Positions 32,249-42,436 are shown, counted from the stretch's first letter. The stretch is DNA of 64,000 nucleotides from Ruminococcus sp. (GCA_020861185.1 JAJBSV010000016.1:1-64000); one strand, 5' to 3'. Notes: generated from the letters alone by a model not told the origin. Program-made: numbers and translations.

Positions 32249-34861
32249 ATGGCGCAAACTAAGAAGAAAACGACAACAAGAAAGCACACTTCGGCTTCGG
32301 CTAAGGCTTCCGAGGCACAGCGGCTTCGCAAAAATCGGGTTTACTCGATAGTATTTTCCGTGGTGGGGATATTCCTCCTCTTCGTGACGTGGGTCAAGGG
32401 GGAATCCCTCTGGAACGGTATGCACAATGTCATGTGGGGACTCTTCGGAATCTCCGCGGCTCTTGTTGCGCCCATAATCATCTATGTCGCCTGTATGCTC
32501 GCGATCGACAAGTCGGGCAGTGCGGCGGTCATCAAGACCGTTCAGGGAGTAGTTTTAATCTTCCTTGTCAGCCCGATGTTTGAAATTATCAACGGCTTCA
32601 CCTCCGGAAACAGCGCGTTTTCGGGGGATAGTTTCGGGACCATCATCAGCGCTCTTTATAAAAACGGCGCCGAGAACCACAAGGGCGGCGGCGCTCTCTC
32701 TATCTTCATAGGCGGAGGACTCTCGAAGCTCTGCGGCAATGTCGGAGCGCTGATTATCATAATACTTCTGGTGCTCCTGTTCGTAATGCTGCTTACGAAC
32801 ATCACTATTGTCGATATCGGAAAATTCATCGCCGGTCTCTTCGGCAAGGCTAAGGTCGCCCTTTCGGAAACAGCAGAGGAGCAGGAAATCAAGCGCCTCG
32901 AGCGCGAAGCCGCGAACGAGGAAAAGCGCAAGAAGCAGGAAGCCGAAGCCAAGGAGAAAGAGAAGCAGAAAAAGGCGCAGGAGCCGAGAATCGATGTTGC
33001 CAAGTTCCTTGAGGACGACGAGCAGGAGGCTCTCAAGAAGCTCCCCGTGAAGAAATCGAATAAAAAGCGTGAGAAGATGCCGGCAGACTTCATCTCAGAC
33101 GACGATATAACCATCAAGGCGAGCGAGGAAATCTTCCCGAAGGAATTCCCGAAGGAAGAGGAAAAGCCTGCCGAGGAGCAGACTCCTGAAACAACGACTA
33201 CGGTCACGCCCGAGCCCGTTAAGGAAGAACCGAAGAAAGAGGAAACTGTCGAAACCGGCGTCACCGAAGCGGAGCCCGAGAACAAGCTCTATGTCACCGA
33301 GGGCAGTCAGACGACTCTTATCGAGATGGAGGACACAACCGTCTCGGCATATAACGCCCCACCGATTGATTTGCTTAATCCGGTAGAGAGAAAAGCCTCC
33401 GCCGAGGATACAGCCATAGAATCCGAGAAGAATTCACAGACATTGGTCGAGACTCTTCGGAGCTTCGGCGTTGCCACCAGAATTGTCGGCATCAGCCGCG
33501 GACCGTCTGTAACCAGATATGAGCTTCAGCCTGCGGCAGGAGTCAAGGTCTCGAAGATTACGAGCCTTGCGGACGACATCGCCCTGAACCTTGCGGCAAG
33601 CGGCGTCAGAATCGAAGCCCCCATCCCGGGGAAAGCCGCAGTCGGCATTGAAATCGCAAACAAACAGCGTGAAACCGTTTACATAAGAGAGCTCATCGAC
33701 AGCGAGGAGTTCAAAAACGCCACGGGCAAGCTCTGCTTCCCCGTAGGGCGCGACATCGACGGCAAGATTATCATCGGCGACATCTCGAAAATGCCGCATA
33801 TCCTGATTGCCGGTACCACCGGTTCCGGTAAATCCGTCTTCACAAACTCGATTATAATGAGCATTCTCTATAATGCTTCGCCGGACGAGGTCAAGCTGAT
33901 TCTCGTTGACCCGAAGCAGGTCGAATTCCCCGTCTATAACGGCATCCCGCATCTTCTGATTCCGGTCGTTACCGACGCCAAGAAAGCGGCGGGAGCCTTG
34001 AATCAGGCTGTCACCGAAATGCTCAGACGTTACAGCATCTTCGCCGATAACGGCGTGAGGGACCTGAAGGACTATAACAAGCTCGCCGAAGAGAGCGAGA
34101 ATCTGAAACCGCTTCCGCAGATGGTAATCGTCGTGGATGAGCTTGCCGACCTCATGATGGCGGCTCCGAAGGACGTTGAAAATTCGATTTGCCGTCTGGC
34201 ACAGTTAGCGAGAGCCGCAGGCATGCACCTGATAGTCGCAACCCAGAGCCCGAGAGTCGACATCGTCACCGGTCTTATCAAGGCGAATATCCCGAGCCGT
34301 GTTGCGCTGAAGGTTTCGAATCAGATTGACTCGAGAGTAATTCTCGACGAAGGCGGCGCCGAAGACCTCCTCGGCAACGGCGACCTTCTTTACAAGCCTG
34401 TCGGGCAGTCGAAGCCGACGAGAATTCAGGGAAGCTTTGTCGCAACAGATGAGATTAAACGCGTTGTCGAATATCTGAAGGCTCAGAAAGAAGCAACGTA
34501 TGATGAAGAGTTTGAGAGAGCCGCTGATAAGGCGGCGGAAGACCTTTCTTCAAAGAAGGACAAGCCTTCATCCGATGATTCCGAAGCTAAAACCAACAGT
34601 GGTGACGATATGACCGAGCGCGCCATTGAGGCGGTTGTCGAAGCGGGACAAGCCTCGACAAGCTTCCTGCAAAGAAGATTGAAGCTCGGTTACGCCCGAG
34701 CCGCCCGCACCATGGACGAGCTCGAAGCGATGGGCATCGTCGGTCCCGCCGACGGAGCAAAGCCGAGGCAGGTACTCATGACCAAAGCGCAGTGGCTCGA
34801 AAGACGGGCGATGATTGGAGCGGGAGCAGGAGCTCCCCCTGATAGCTCCGAAGGGGACTAA
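32249..34861 (+). CDS. ftsK: DNA translocase FtsK/SpoIIIE
   Basis: 870 residues from ATG 32249, one base after the uppP stop. Four N-terminal membrane helices (about 30-185), a charged Glu/Lys/Pro-rich linker (about 200-375), then the motor: Walker A AGTTGSGKSV at about 522-531, DPKQVEFPVYNGIPHLL, Walker B VIVVDELADLMM, and a C-terminal gamma winged helix (AGQASTSFLQRRLKLGYARAARTMDELE). It pumps DNA at the division or sporulation septum. Confidence 0.96.
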   Translation: MAQTKKKTTTRKHTSASAKASEAQRLRKNRVYSIVFSVVGIFLLFVTWVKGESLWNGMHNVMWGLFGISAALVAPIIIYVACMLAIDKSGSAAVIKTVQGVVLIFLVSPMFEIINGFTSGNSAFSGDSFGTIISALYKNGAENHKGGGALSIFIGGGLSKLCGNVGALIIIILLVLLFVMLLTNITIVDIGKFIAGLFGKAKVALSETAEEQEIKRLEREAANEEKRKKQEAEAKEKEKQKKAQEPRIDVAKFLEDDEQEALKKLPVKKSNKKREKMPADFISDDDITIKASEEIFPKEFPKEEEKPAEEQTPETTTTVTPEPVKEEPKKEETVETGVTEAEPENKLYVTEGSQTTLIEMEDTTVSAYNAPPIDLLNPVERKASAEDTAIESEKNSQTLVETLRSFGVATRIVGISRGPSVTRYELQPAAGVKVSKITSLADDIALNLAASGVRIEAPIPGKAAVGIEIANKQRETVYIRELIDSEEFKNATGKLCFPVGRDIDGKIIIGDISKMPHILIAGTTGSGKSVFTNSIIMSILYNASPDEVKLILVDPKQVEFPVYNGIPHLLIPVVTDAKKAAGALNQAVTEMLRRYSIFADNGVRDLKDYNKLAEESENLKPLPQMVIVVDELADLMMAAPKDVENSICRLAQLARAAGMHLIVATQSPRVDIVTGLIKANIPSRVALKVSNQIDSRVILDEGGAEDLLGNGDLLYKPVGQSKPTRIQGSFVATDEIKRVVEYLKAQKEATYDEEFERAADKAAEDLSSKKDKPSSDDSEAKTNSGDDMTERAIEAVVEAGQASTSFLQRRLKLGYARAARTMDELEAMGIVGPADGAKPRQVLMTKAQWLERRAMIGAGAGAPPDSSEGD

Positions 34862-34909
34862 GTTTTCAAGCCGGATGGCTTCAAATACATTTTGAAAGGG
34901 AAATTGAAT

Positions 34910-35665
34910 ATGCAAAGAAAAGATATGATTCTTGAGTGCAGTAAGCTCCGGGACGACATCAAGCGGTTTACCGAGAAGACAACGGGAACTTCTGCCGACG
35001 GTCTCAGCCTTGAGACCACGCTTTCGGAAGCCGGAATCGATGACTTCAACTTCGGCGATATATGTGAAGGCATCATGGACGAGTATGACGAAGCCACAGG
35101 TATGGCGATTGCCGAGGGATGCGAGACTATGAAGGACGTCTATGATGTCATGTTTCAGGAACTTGTCGACAGCTACAGCTGGGATAATGTTGAAATGGGT
35201 GTCTGGAACTTCCTCGCCGAGTGTGTTGTGAGACATGCCCATCCGGAAAAGGCACTTAATGGAATTGTCTTCACTTCGGATGAGATATCTGTTGATATCC
35301 TGCTTGACAGAGGCTTTGGATTTTCCAAGAGCGATGTCAACGCAGTTGTCGACGAAGCCAACCGGAAGTATGGCATTTCCGTGCCGAAGGAAATATCTCC
35401 GGATGATATGATTGGAACGCTTTTTGACAGAATAGTCTATGAAGTTGATGCCAAGGAGCAGGAGATACGCGAAGCCGAAGAGAAGGAAAAAGAGGAGCGC
35501 TCGGCAGAGATAGCCGAAGAGCGTGAAGCGATGCGTCAGCGCCAAGCTGAGCGCAAGCAGAAAAAGTCCTGCCTGCAGACCATCGGGTATGCTTTTCTGT
35601 TGTACATCCTGCCATTCCTGATTCTCGCCGGAATTCTGGCACTGATTTTCAGCCATATTTATTGA
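34910..35665 (+). CDS. hypothetical protein with C-terminal membrane helix
   Basis: 251 residues from ATG 34910 (GAAAGGGAAA upstream). Helical acidic N-terminal region (about 1-180), an E/K/R-rich coiled coil (about 180-225, EQEIREAEEKEKEERSAEIA) and one C-terminal hydrophobic segment (TIGYAFLLYILPFLILAGIL), the shape of a tail-anchored protein. No family recognised. It follows ftsK by 48 bases. Confidence 0.75.
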   Translation: MQRKDMILECSKLRDDIKRFTEKTTGTSADGLSLETTLSEAGIDDFNFGDICEGIMDEYDEATGMAIAEGCETMKDVYDVMFQELVDSYSWDNVEMGVWNFLAECVVRHAHPEKALNGIVFTSDEISVDILLDRGFGFSKSDVNAVVDEANRKYGISVPKEISPDDMIGTLFDRIVYEVDAKEQEIREAEEKEKEERSAEIAEEREAMRQRQAERKQKKSCLQTIGYAFLLYILPFLILAGILALIFSHIY

Positions 35666-35690
35666 GATTTATCAGAGATAGAAAACCATT

Positions 35691-36683
35691 ATGCCCAAAA
35701 CCCATCGCAGGCGCAGGTCTGCTAAAAAGAGAAAACAGAACAGATTAAACCTTGCGGCGGCGTTGGTGCTTTTGTGCTCGCTGTTTATAATCTACGTCGG
35801 CGTTGACCACTTCTTTATAGAACCGCAGGTTGCGGACACCGATTCGGGCGGCTCGATTACCACTTCGGCGACAACGTCATCGGACGAGACCATAGCGCCG
35901 GTTGCGGACGGGAGCTGTGCCACGGTGTACTTTATCAACGTCGGGCAGGGCGACTGCGAGCTCATAGTTGCCGATGATGGCACCACGATGCTCATCGACG
36001 GCGGCGAGTCGGACTATGGCGACACGGTGGTCGCATACCTCGGTGAACTCGGAATCACAAAGCTTGACTATGTCGTGGGGACGCACCCTCATTCCGACCA
36101 CATCGGCGGACTCCGCAAGGTCATCTCCTCCGACATCGAAATCGGCGAGGTCATCATGCCGAAAATCCCCGACGATTACGTCCCGACGACCAGCTCCTAT
36201 GAAAAGCTCCTTACGGCTATCGAGAAGAAGGGCTGTCACCTGTATGCCGCAGAGAACGAAACCATCGCGTTCGGGAGCGGGACGCTCAGGATAATTGTGC
36301 CGGACTATTCCGAGGACGAGCTCAACAACTATTCGATAGTGATAAGATTTGATTATGGAAGCAGTTCGTTTTTGTTCACCGGAGATATCGAGAAGCTGAT
36401 TGAGACCCAGCTTGTCGAAAGCGGAGTGGACTTGGATGTCGACGTATTGAAGGTAGCGCACCACGGAAGCTCGACTTCGTCGTCCTATGCCTTCCTTGAT
36501 GCCGTCACGCCGGAATATTGCGTCATAGAATGCGGCGACAACAGCTATAACCATCCGAATTCGGATGTTGTTGATAGATTAGAGCTTTATACTGAAAATA
36601 TTTACAGGACCGATATTGACGGAACGGTCATCTTTTCCTGCACGGGTTCCGGCATGAGTATCGCGACTGAGAACGGAGAATAA
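35691..36683 (+). CDS. ComEC/Rec2-like metallo-beta-lactamase fold hydrolase, membrane-anchored
   Basis: 330 residues. N-terminal basic stretch and a single membrane helix (about 19-38), a Ser/Thr-rich linker, then the MBL domain: VYFINVGQGDCELI, MLIDGGE, THPHSDHIGGL (HxHxDH), LFTGDIEK and KVAHHGSSTSS. This is the stand-alone form of the ComEC C-terminal domain, usually acting outside the membrane on nucleic acid or phosphodiester substrates. It lies directly before a DUF3006 gene, a common pairing. Confidence 0.9.
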   Translation: MPKTHRRRRSAKKRKQNRLNLAAALVLLCSLFIIYVGVDHFFIEPQVADTDSGGSITTSATTSSDETIAPVADGSCATVYFINVGQGDCELIVADDGTTMLIDGGESDYGDTVVAYLGELGITKLDYVVGTHPHSDHIGGLRKVISSDIEIGEVIMPKIPDDYVPTTSSYEKLLTAIEKKGCHLYAAENETIAFGSGTLRIIVPDYSEDELNNYSIVIRFDYGSSSFLFTGDIEKLIETQLVESGVDLDVDVLKVAHHGSSTSSSYAFLDAVTPEYCVIECGDNSYNHPNSDVVDRLELYTENIYRTDIDGTVIFSCTGSGMSIATENGE

Positions 36684-36687
36684 AACC

Positions 36688-36924
36688 ATGTTTATGACCA
36701 TTGAAAGATTTGAAGGGGACAAGGTCATCCTTGAGATTGGCAAGGAATACCGCCTGACGGGACCGAAGTCGGACATGCCCGAGGGCGCCTGTGAGGGCGA
36801 CATTGTCGAGTATGTCGAGAGCGAAGGCGAATTTGTACTTCATAAGCTTCTTACGGAGGTTCGCCGCGAAACAATGAAGAAAATGCAGGAAAAACTTTTC
36901 GAACACAGGAGTGAAGAGGATTGA
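36688..36924 (+). CDS. DUF3006 protein
   Basis: 78 residues: small beta-barrel TIERFEGDKVILEI ... LPxGxxEGDIVEYV-like (MPEGACEGDIVEYVES) and a helical tail. DUF3006 genes typically follow ComEC-like hydrolases, as here (4 bases after). Function unknown. It overlaps the next gene by 4 bases. Confidence 0.85.
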   Translation: MFMTIERFEGDKVILEIGKEYRLTGPKSDMPEGACEGDIVEYVESEGEFVLHKLLTEVRRETMKKMQEKLFEHRSEED

Positions 36925-37799
36925 ATACTTCATCGGACCTTTTCGATTTGATAAGGGAAAGGGAAAAAACCGCCTCGAAGGGGCACAAAAAAATTGCCGA
37001 GTATATCCTTGACCACTATGACAAGGCGGAATATCTGACTGCGGCAAAATTGGGCGAGTGCGTCGGAGTGAGCGAATCGACGGTTGTCAGGTTTGCATCC
37101 GACCTCGGCTTTTCGGGATACCCGGAATTCCAGAAATCCCTTCGTGAAGCCGCCCGCAACAAACTCACGGCGGTTCAGAGAATCGAGCAATCAAGGCTCA
37201 GCCCCGAGGACGTTTTCAGCAAGGTTCTGAAAAACGACATCGAGCACATCCGCCGCACCCTCGAGGAGACCGACGAAAAGAACTTCAATTCTGCGGTCGA
37301 CAGCATCATAAACGCAAAACACATCTACATACTTGGCGTTCGGAGCTCGGCGGCTCTGGCGTCCTTCATGGGCTACTACTTCCAGCTTATGCGCCCTGAC
37401 GTCGTAACTCTGCGGCAGGGAAGCAGATCTGAGCTTTTCGAGCAGCTCATGCGTCTCGGCGAGGGCGATCTTCTTATCGGAATCTCCTTCCCGAGGTATT
37501 CGAGGCAGACGGTTCAGGCTCTTGCCTATGCCAAGAAAAAGGGTGCGGAAACCCTTGCCATCACCGACAGCCTCGATTCGCCGATTGCCGAGAATGTGGG
37601 AAACGTTCTTCTGGCAAGAAGTGATATGGTTTCGTTCGTCGATTCGCTCGTCGCGCCGATGAGCCTGATTAACGCCCTCATTGCGGCGGTCTCACTCAAG
37701 AATCACGAGGAAGTCGAGAAGAGCTTTGCGATACTCGAGGAAATCTGGGACGAATACGACGTCTATCAGAAGAGCGAGGACGGAAACCGTGGCGTCTAG
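36921..37799 (+). CDS. MurR/RpiR family transcriptional regulator
   Basis: 292 residues from a TTG at 36921 that overlaps the preceding stop. N-terminal HTH_6 (about 1-80; LTAAKLGECVGVSESTVVRFASDLGFSGY) and a SIS sugar-phosphate-binding domain (about 120-255; HIYILGVRSSAALA). Family members respond to sugar phosphates or amino sugars. Its 3' end overlaps the next gene. Confidence 0.93.
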   Translation: MNTSSDLFDLIREREKTASKGHKKIAEYILDHYDKAEYLTAAKLGECVGVSESTVVRFASDLGFSGYPEFQKSLREAARNKLTAVQRIEQSRLSPEDVFSKVLKNDIEHIRRTLEETDEKNFNSAVDSIINAKHIYILGVRSSAALASFMGYYFQLMRPDVVTLRQGSRSELFEQLMRLGEGDLLIGISFPRYSRQTVQALAYAKKKGAETLAITDSLDSPIAENVGNVLLARSDMVSFVDSLVAPMSLINALIAAVSLKNHEEVEKSFAILEEIWDEYDVYQKSEDGNRGV

Positions 37800-39063
37800 C
37801 AGTATAAATACTGCCGTCATAATCGGCGGCGGTGCGGCAGGGATGTTTGCTGCCGCAAGGCTTTCGGAAATGGGCGTAAGTGCTACCGTTCTTGAGCCGA
37901 CGGGGCAAACGCTTCGGAAGCTCAGGATTTCCGGCAAGGGCAGGTGCAACCTTACGAACAACTGCACTGTCGAGCAGGTCATGAAAAACGTCATGCGAAA
38001 CCCGAAGTTTCTCTACAGCGCGCTTGACAACCTGTCTCCGCAGGACACGATGGCGTGGTTTGAATCGCACGGCGTGCCACTTAAGACCGAGCGCGGCGGG
38101 AGAGTTTTCCCCATAAGCGACAAGGCTTCGGACGTTGCGGCGGCTCTTGAAAAAAGCGATGTTAGAATCATAAAAGACAGAGCAATTAAAATTCTTACCG
38201 AGAACGGCAGAGTCACGGGAGTCAAGGGCGAGCACGGTGAATACAAAGCCGACGCTGTGATTTTGGCAACCGGCGGCAAGAGCTACCCGAAAACCGGCTC
38301 GACCGGCGACGGATATAAGCTTGCAGGCGATTTGGGGCACACAATCTCCGAGCCGAAGGCTTCGCTTGTCCCGATTGAGACCAAAGAACACTTTTCCGAA
38401 GAGCTCTGGGGCTTCACGGTAAAGAACGTGACTTTATCCCTGTACGGAAACACACTCCCGCTTCGCGGGAGCCGGAAAAAGCCGATTTACACGGAACTCG
38501 GCGAGATGACTTTCCAGAGATATGGCATTGCGGGACCGCTGAGCTTGTCTGCATCCTGCTTTATCGACGATAAACAAGACTACAAAATAGTGATAGATTT
38601 GAAGCCCGGGCTAAGTATGGAACAGCTTACGAAGCGGATTCAGAGGGACTTTGACGAAACGCCGAACACACCCTTTGGGGAATCGCTCGGTCGGCTTTTC
38701 CCGAGGGAGCTGAGAGCCGACATGGTTCGCCTTTCGGAAATCCCGCAGGACAAGCCCTGCAACCAGATTACAAGGGAAGAAAAAGAACGGCTTGCTCGGC
38801 TCACAAAGAACCTGACCCTCACGGTAACAAGACTTCGCCCAATCGAAGAGGGAATCGTCACCCGAGGCGGAGTTAAAACCGGTGAAATCAATCCGAAAAC
38901 GATGGAATCGAAAATCGTTTCGGGGCTCTACTTTGCGGGCGAGATTATCGACTGCGACGCCATGACGGGCGGATATAATCTGCAGATAGCGTTTGCGACC
39001 GCTGAAACGGCGGCAAAATCGATTTTAAATACAACACAGGATGGTGAAGCTACATGGGAATAA
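37789..39063 (+). CDS. NAD(P)/FAD-dependent oxidoreductase, HI0933/BaiN-like
   Basis: 424 residues from a GTG at 37789 (GAGG 9 bases upstream), overlapping the RpiR stop. FAD-binding VIIGGGAAGMFAAARLSEMG, the family motif GRCNLTNNC, GGKSYPKTGSTGDGY and C-terminal TRGGVKTGEINPKTMESKIVSGLYFAGEIIDCDAMTGGYN. Members reduce flavoprotein substrates; some act on bile acids, but the substrate here is unknown. Next gene overlaps by 10 bases. Confidence 0.92.
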   Translation: MASSSINTAVIIGGGAAGMFAAARLSEMGVSATVLEPTGQTLRKLRISGKGRCNLTNNCTVEQVMKNVMRNPKFLYSALDNLSPQDTMAWFESHGVPLKTERGGRVFPISDKASDVAAALEKSDVRIIKDRAIKILTENGRVTGVKGEHGEYKADAVILATGGKSYPKTGSTGDGYKLAGDLGHTISEPKASLVPIETKEHFSEELWGFTVKNVTLSLYGNTLPLRGSRKKPIYTELGEMTFQRYGIAGPLSLSASCFIDDKQDYKIVIDLKPGLSMEQLTKRIQRDFDETPNTPFGESLGRLFPRELRADMVRLSEIPQDKPCNQITREEKERLARLTKNLTLTVTRLRPIEEGIVTRGGVKTGEINPKTMESKIVSGLYFAGEIIDCDAMTGGYNLQIAFATAETAAKSILNTTQDGEATWE

Positions 39064-40346
39064 GCATTGCGCTCGACGGACCGAGCGGTGCGGGCAAGTC
39101 GACGATAGCTAAGGAGGTCGCAAAGCGCCTTGGTTATGTCTATGTCGACACGGGCGCCCTTTATCGCTCAATCGGGCTCTACGCATACAGGCTCGGGAAA
39201 AATACGAATGACGCAAGCGAGGTTGTCCCGCTCCTTTCGGACATCAGGCTTGAGCTTAAGTATATAGACGGCACGCAGAGGGTCATTCTGAATGGCGAGG
39301 ACGTCTCCGAGACGATAAGAGCCCCCGAGATAGCGATGGCGGCGTCGGGCGTTTCGGCAATTCCCGAGGTCCGCGAATTCCTGCTCGACTTGCAGAGAAA
39401 TATGGCGGAAAAGCATAATATTGTCATGGACGGAAGAGATATCGGCACGGTAATCCTCCCGAATGCTCAGGTCAAAATCTTTATGACAGCTTCTGCCGAA
39501 GAGAGAGCCAACCGTCGGCTTAAAGAACACCTTGCGAAAGGTCAGGAAATCTCATATGAAGAGATTTTAAAAGAAATCAACGAGCGGGATTATAACGACT
39601 CCCACCGTGCGGCGGCACCCTTAAAGAAAGCCGACGACGCTTATGAACTCGATACCTCGAATCTCGACATTGACGGCGCAGTCTCGGCGGTGCTCGAGAT
39701 TGTCGATACCAAGCTCAACGCTTTGAGACCTCAGAGAGGCACGGCGCCTGCGGTAAACCGGTTTTTTTTCGGGTTTGTGAGGGCGATTGCGTTCGTCCTC
39801 CTGAAAATAGTGATGAAGGTTAGGTATGAAGGACTCGACAACATCCCGAAAAACACTTCATATGTCATAGCCGCTAACCACCACACCGTCCTTGACCCGG
39901 TCGCTATCGGTGTCAGGATGAATAACATCTCGGCATATATGGCAAAAGAGGACATCTTCGAGTATAAGATAGCCAACGTCCTGAAGATTTTCCACGCCTT
40001 CCCGGTAAAGCGGGGCAAGAGCGACAAGTCGGCAATCAGAACAGCAATAGCATATCTCGACAAGGGTTATAATCTCACAATCTTCCCTGAGGGAACCCGT
40101 TCCAAAGACGGCAAGCTCGGCTCGTTCAAGAGCGGCGTTTCGTTTGTCGCAAGCGAGGCAAATGCCGACGTTCTGCCGGTCGGAATCACGAGGCGCAAGA
40201 CCAGACTCGGAAGGACATTCCTGACAGTGCGCTTCGGCAAGCTGATTCCCTACTATAAGCTCAAGGTCAACTCGCTGAGCTCAAGTGAACTGAAGCATTC
40301 AAGGGATATAATTTTGAACGAAGTCAAGGGACTTATAGATGAATAA
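39054..40346 (+). CDS. cmk-plsC: fused cytidylate kinase and 1-acylglycerol-3-phosphate acyltransferase
   Basis: 430 residues. Residues 1-225 are a CMP kinase: ALDGPSGAGKSTIAKEVA, VDTGALYRSIG, MDGRDIGTVILP and the RRLKEH lid. Residues about 235-430 form a PlsC domain with a hydrophobic lead segment, NHHTVLDPVA (HX4D) and FPEGTRSKDGKLG. One joins pyrimidine nucleotide, the other phospholipid synthesis. In many Clostridia these are adjacent genes; here a single frame. Overlaps ispH by 8 bases. Confidence 0.93.
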   Translation: MGISIALDGPSGAGKSTIAKEVAKRLGYVYVDTGALYRSIGLYAYRLGKNTNDASEVVPLLSDIRLELKYIDGTQRVILNGEDVSETIRAPEIAMAASGVSAIPEVREFLLDLQRNMAEKHNIVMDGRDIGTVILPNAQVKIFMTASAEERANRRLKEHLAKGQEISYEEILKEINERDYNDSHRAAAPLKKADDAYELDTSNLDIDGAVSAVLEIVDTKLNALRPQRGTAPAVNRFFFGFVRAIAFVLLKIVMKVRYEGLDNIPKNTSYVIAANHHTVLDPVAIGVRMNNISAYMAKEDIFEYKIANVLKIFHAFPVKRGKSDKSAIRTAIAYLDKGYNLTIFPEGTRSKDGKLGSFKSGVSFVASEANADVLPVGITRRKTRLGRTFLTVRFGKLIPYYKLKVNSLSSSELKHSRDIILNEVKGLIDE

Positions 40347-42369
40347 GAGCATTACTGTTGCGAAAACCGCCGGCTTCTGCTTCGGAGTGGACAGGGCGGT
40401 GAAGATAGCTTATGAGACTGCCAAGGAGCAGACCGATAAGAAAATCTACACCCTCGGTCCTCTTATCCATAACCCGTCGGTGGTTGCGGACTTGGAGAAG
40501 CGGGGAATCGGCGTGATAAATTCGCCGTCCGAAGCCAAAGAGGGCGACACGGTCATTATCCGCTCCCACGGAGTCGGCAGGGCTGTCTTCGATGAGCTTA
40601 AAGACAGGGGAGTAAACATAGTTGACGCGACATGCCCGTTCGTCACGAAGATTCACAAGCTCGTGGCGGAGAGAACGGCTAAGGGCGAGCTTGTGCTCAT
40701 AGCCGGAGACAGGGAGCACCCGGAGGTTCAGGGAATCCTCGGCTGGACAGAAAGCTCCGCTGTATGCGACAATTCGGGCGAAGGTGACGCCGAAGTCTTC
40801 CCGAATTGCGTTGAGCTTGTTAAGCTTCTTAGAAAGAATTGTGAAAAATCAAAAAAAGGTGTTGCAATTCTTTCTCAAACAACTTATAATATAGTAATGT
40901 GGAATCAGTGTATAAGGGCGATCTCGGAATTTTCCACCGAAGATGTCACTGTTTACGATACCATCTGTACGGCTACCGAAAAACGGCAGTCGGAGGCGGA
41001 GAGTCTTTCCCGCAAATGTGATACGATGCTGATTATTGGCGGGCGCAACAGCTCAAACACAAAGAAGCTGTACGATATTTGCTCGGCTAACTCAAGGTGC
41101 TTTCTTATCGAAGATTCGCGAGAGCTCAAGGACATTGATTTTTCTACAGCGGAATCCGTAGGGATTTCGGCCGGCGCATCAACTCCGGCATATATCATTG
41201 AGGAGGTAAAAAAAGACATGACTGAGATTTTGTCAAACGAGGAAGAGTTCAACTTCGAAGAAGCGATGGAACAAAGCCTCAAGAAAATATATACCGGAAA
41301 GAGAGTAAGCGGCGTAGTTACAGCTGTCAACAGCACTGAAATTATAGTTGATATCGGCACCAAGCATACCGGATATATTCCCCTGTCCGAGCTTTCGGCG
41401 GACCCCAACGCCAAGCCCGAGGACGTAGTCAAGGTCGGCGACACCATCGACGTAATCGTCACAAAGCTCAACGACGTAGAGGGCATTGCAATGCTTTCTA
41501 AGAAGCAGGTAGATGCTCAGAAGGGCTATGACGACGTCAAGAAGGCTTATGAGAGCGGTGAGGTTCTCACAGGCACTGTCACCAACATCATCAAGGGCGG
41601 CGTTATCGTCACCACGAGCGGCATGAGAGTCTTCGTCCCCGCATCCCAGACAGGTGTGAGAGCGGCAGATTCCATGGACACTCTTCTCAAGAAGGAAGTT
41701 CGTTTCAAGATTATCGAACTCAACGAGCAGAGAAAGAGAGCTGTCGGTTCCATCAGAAAGGTAACCGCCGAAGAGAGAGCTCAGCGCGGAGAAGCATTCT
41801 TTGAGACCGCAGAGGTCGGACAGACCGTTATGGGCGAAGTCAAGTCCATCACCGACTACGGAGTATTTGTTGATGTCGGCGGAGTTGACGGACTTGTCAG
41901 AAGAATGGATCTTACCTGGGCAAGAATCAAGCATCCTTCGGACGTTGTTTCCGTTGGCGACCGCATCGAGGTCACCATCAAGGACATCGACAAGGAGACC
42001 GGCAAGGTTTCTCTCGTCTACAAGAAGACCGAGGACAACCCTTGGGTCATCTTCGAGAAGAACTATTCTGTCGGACAGACCGTTGAAGTAAAGATTGTTT
42101 CCATCACCGCATTCGGAGCATTCGCTCAGATTATCCCCGGCATCGACGGACTTATCCACATTTCCCAGATTGCCAACCAGAGAGTCGCAAACGTTGCGGA
42201 CTTCCTCTCCGTCGGCGACGTAGTAACCGCCAAGATTACTGATTGCGATATCGCCAACAAGAGAGTAAGCCTTTCCATCAGAGCTCTTCTCCCCGAGGGA
42301 GAATACAAGCCCGCAAAGGAGACCGCTCCCGCTGAGGACGAAGCCGAAGAGGCTGAGACTGAGGAATAA
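40339..42369 (+). CDS. ispH-rpsA: bifunctional 4-hydroxy-3-methylbut-2-enyl diphosphate reductase / ribosomal protein S1
   Basis: 676 residues. Residues 1-290 are IspH (LytB) with the three cluster Cys at 14 (AGFCFGVDRA), 99 (DATCPFV) and 210 (DTICTATEKRQ). Residues about 300-660 hold four S1 RNA-binding repeats (GKRVSGVVTAVNSTEIIVDIG; GEVLTGTVTNIIKGGVIV; GQTVMGEVKSITDYGVFVDVG; GQTVEVKIVSITAFGAFAQI), then an acidic tail. The fusion is well known in Clostridia. IspH makes isoprenoid precursors; S1 repeats bind mRNA. Confidence 0.96.
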   Translation: MNKSITVAKTAGFCFGVDRAVKIAYETAKEQTDKKIYTLGPLIHNPSVVADLEKRGIGVINSPSEAKEGDTVIIRSHGVGRAVFDELKDRGVNIVDATCPFVTKIHKLVAERTAKGELVLIAGDREHPEVQGILGWTESSAVCDNSGEGDAEVFPNCVELVKLLRKNCEKSKKGVAILSQTTYNIVMWNQCIRAISEFSTEDVTVYDTICTATEKRQSEAESLSRKCDTMLIIGGRNSSNTKKLYDICSANSRCFLIEDSRELKDIDFSTAESVGISAGASTPAYIIEEVKKDMTEILSNEEEFNFEEAMEQSLKKIYTGKRVSGVVTAVNSTEIIVDIGTKHTGYIPLSELSADPNAKPEDVVKVGDTIDVIVTKLNDVEGIAMLSKKQVDAQKGYDDVKKAYESGEVLTGTVTNIIKGGVIVTTSGMRVFVPASQTGVRAADSMDTLLKKEVRFKIIELNEQRKRAVGSIRKVTAEERAQRGEAFFETAEVGQTVMGEVKSITDYGVFVDVGGVDGLVRRMDLTWARIKHPSDVVSVGDRIEVTIKDIDKETGKVSLVYKKTEDNPWVIFEKNYSVGQTVEVKIVSITAFGAFAQIIPGIDGLIHISQIANQRVANVADFLSVGDVVTAKITDCDIANKRVSLSIRALLPEGEYKPAKETAPAEDEAEEAETEE

Positions 42370-42406
42370 TTCAATATTTCCTGCACGTTTGTATAATGTA
42401 CATCCA

Positions 42407-42436
42407 ACAGGCGGCGTTCTTGCCGCCTGTTTTTTG
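42407..42436 (+). terminator. terminator of the ispH-rpsA operon
   Basis: ACAGGCGGC-GTTCTT-GCCGCCTGT followed by TTTTTT. Confidence 0.93.
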
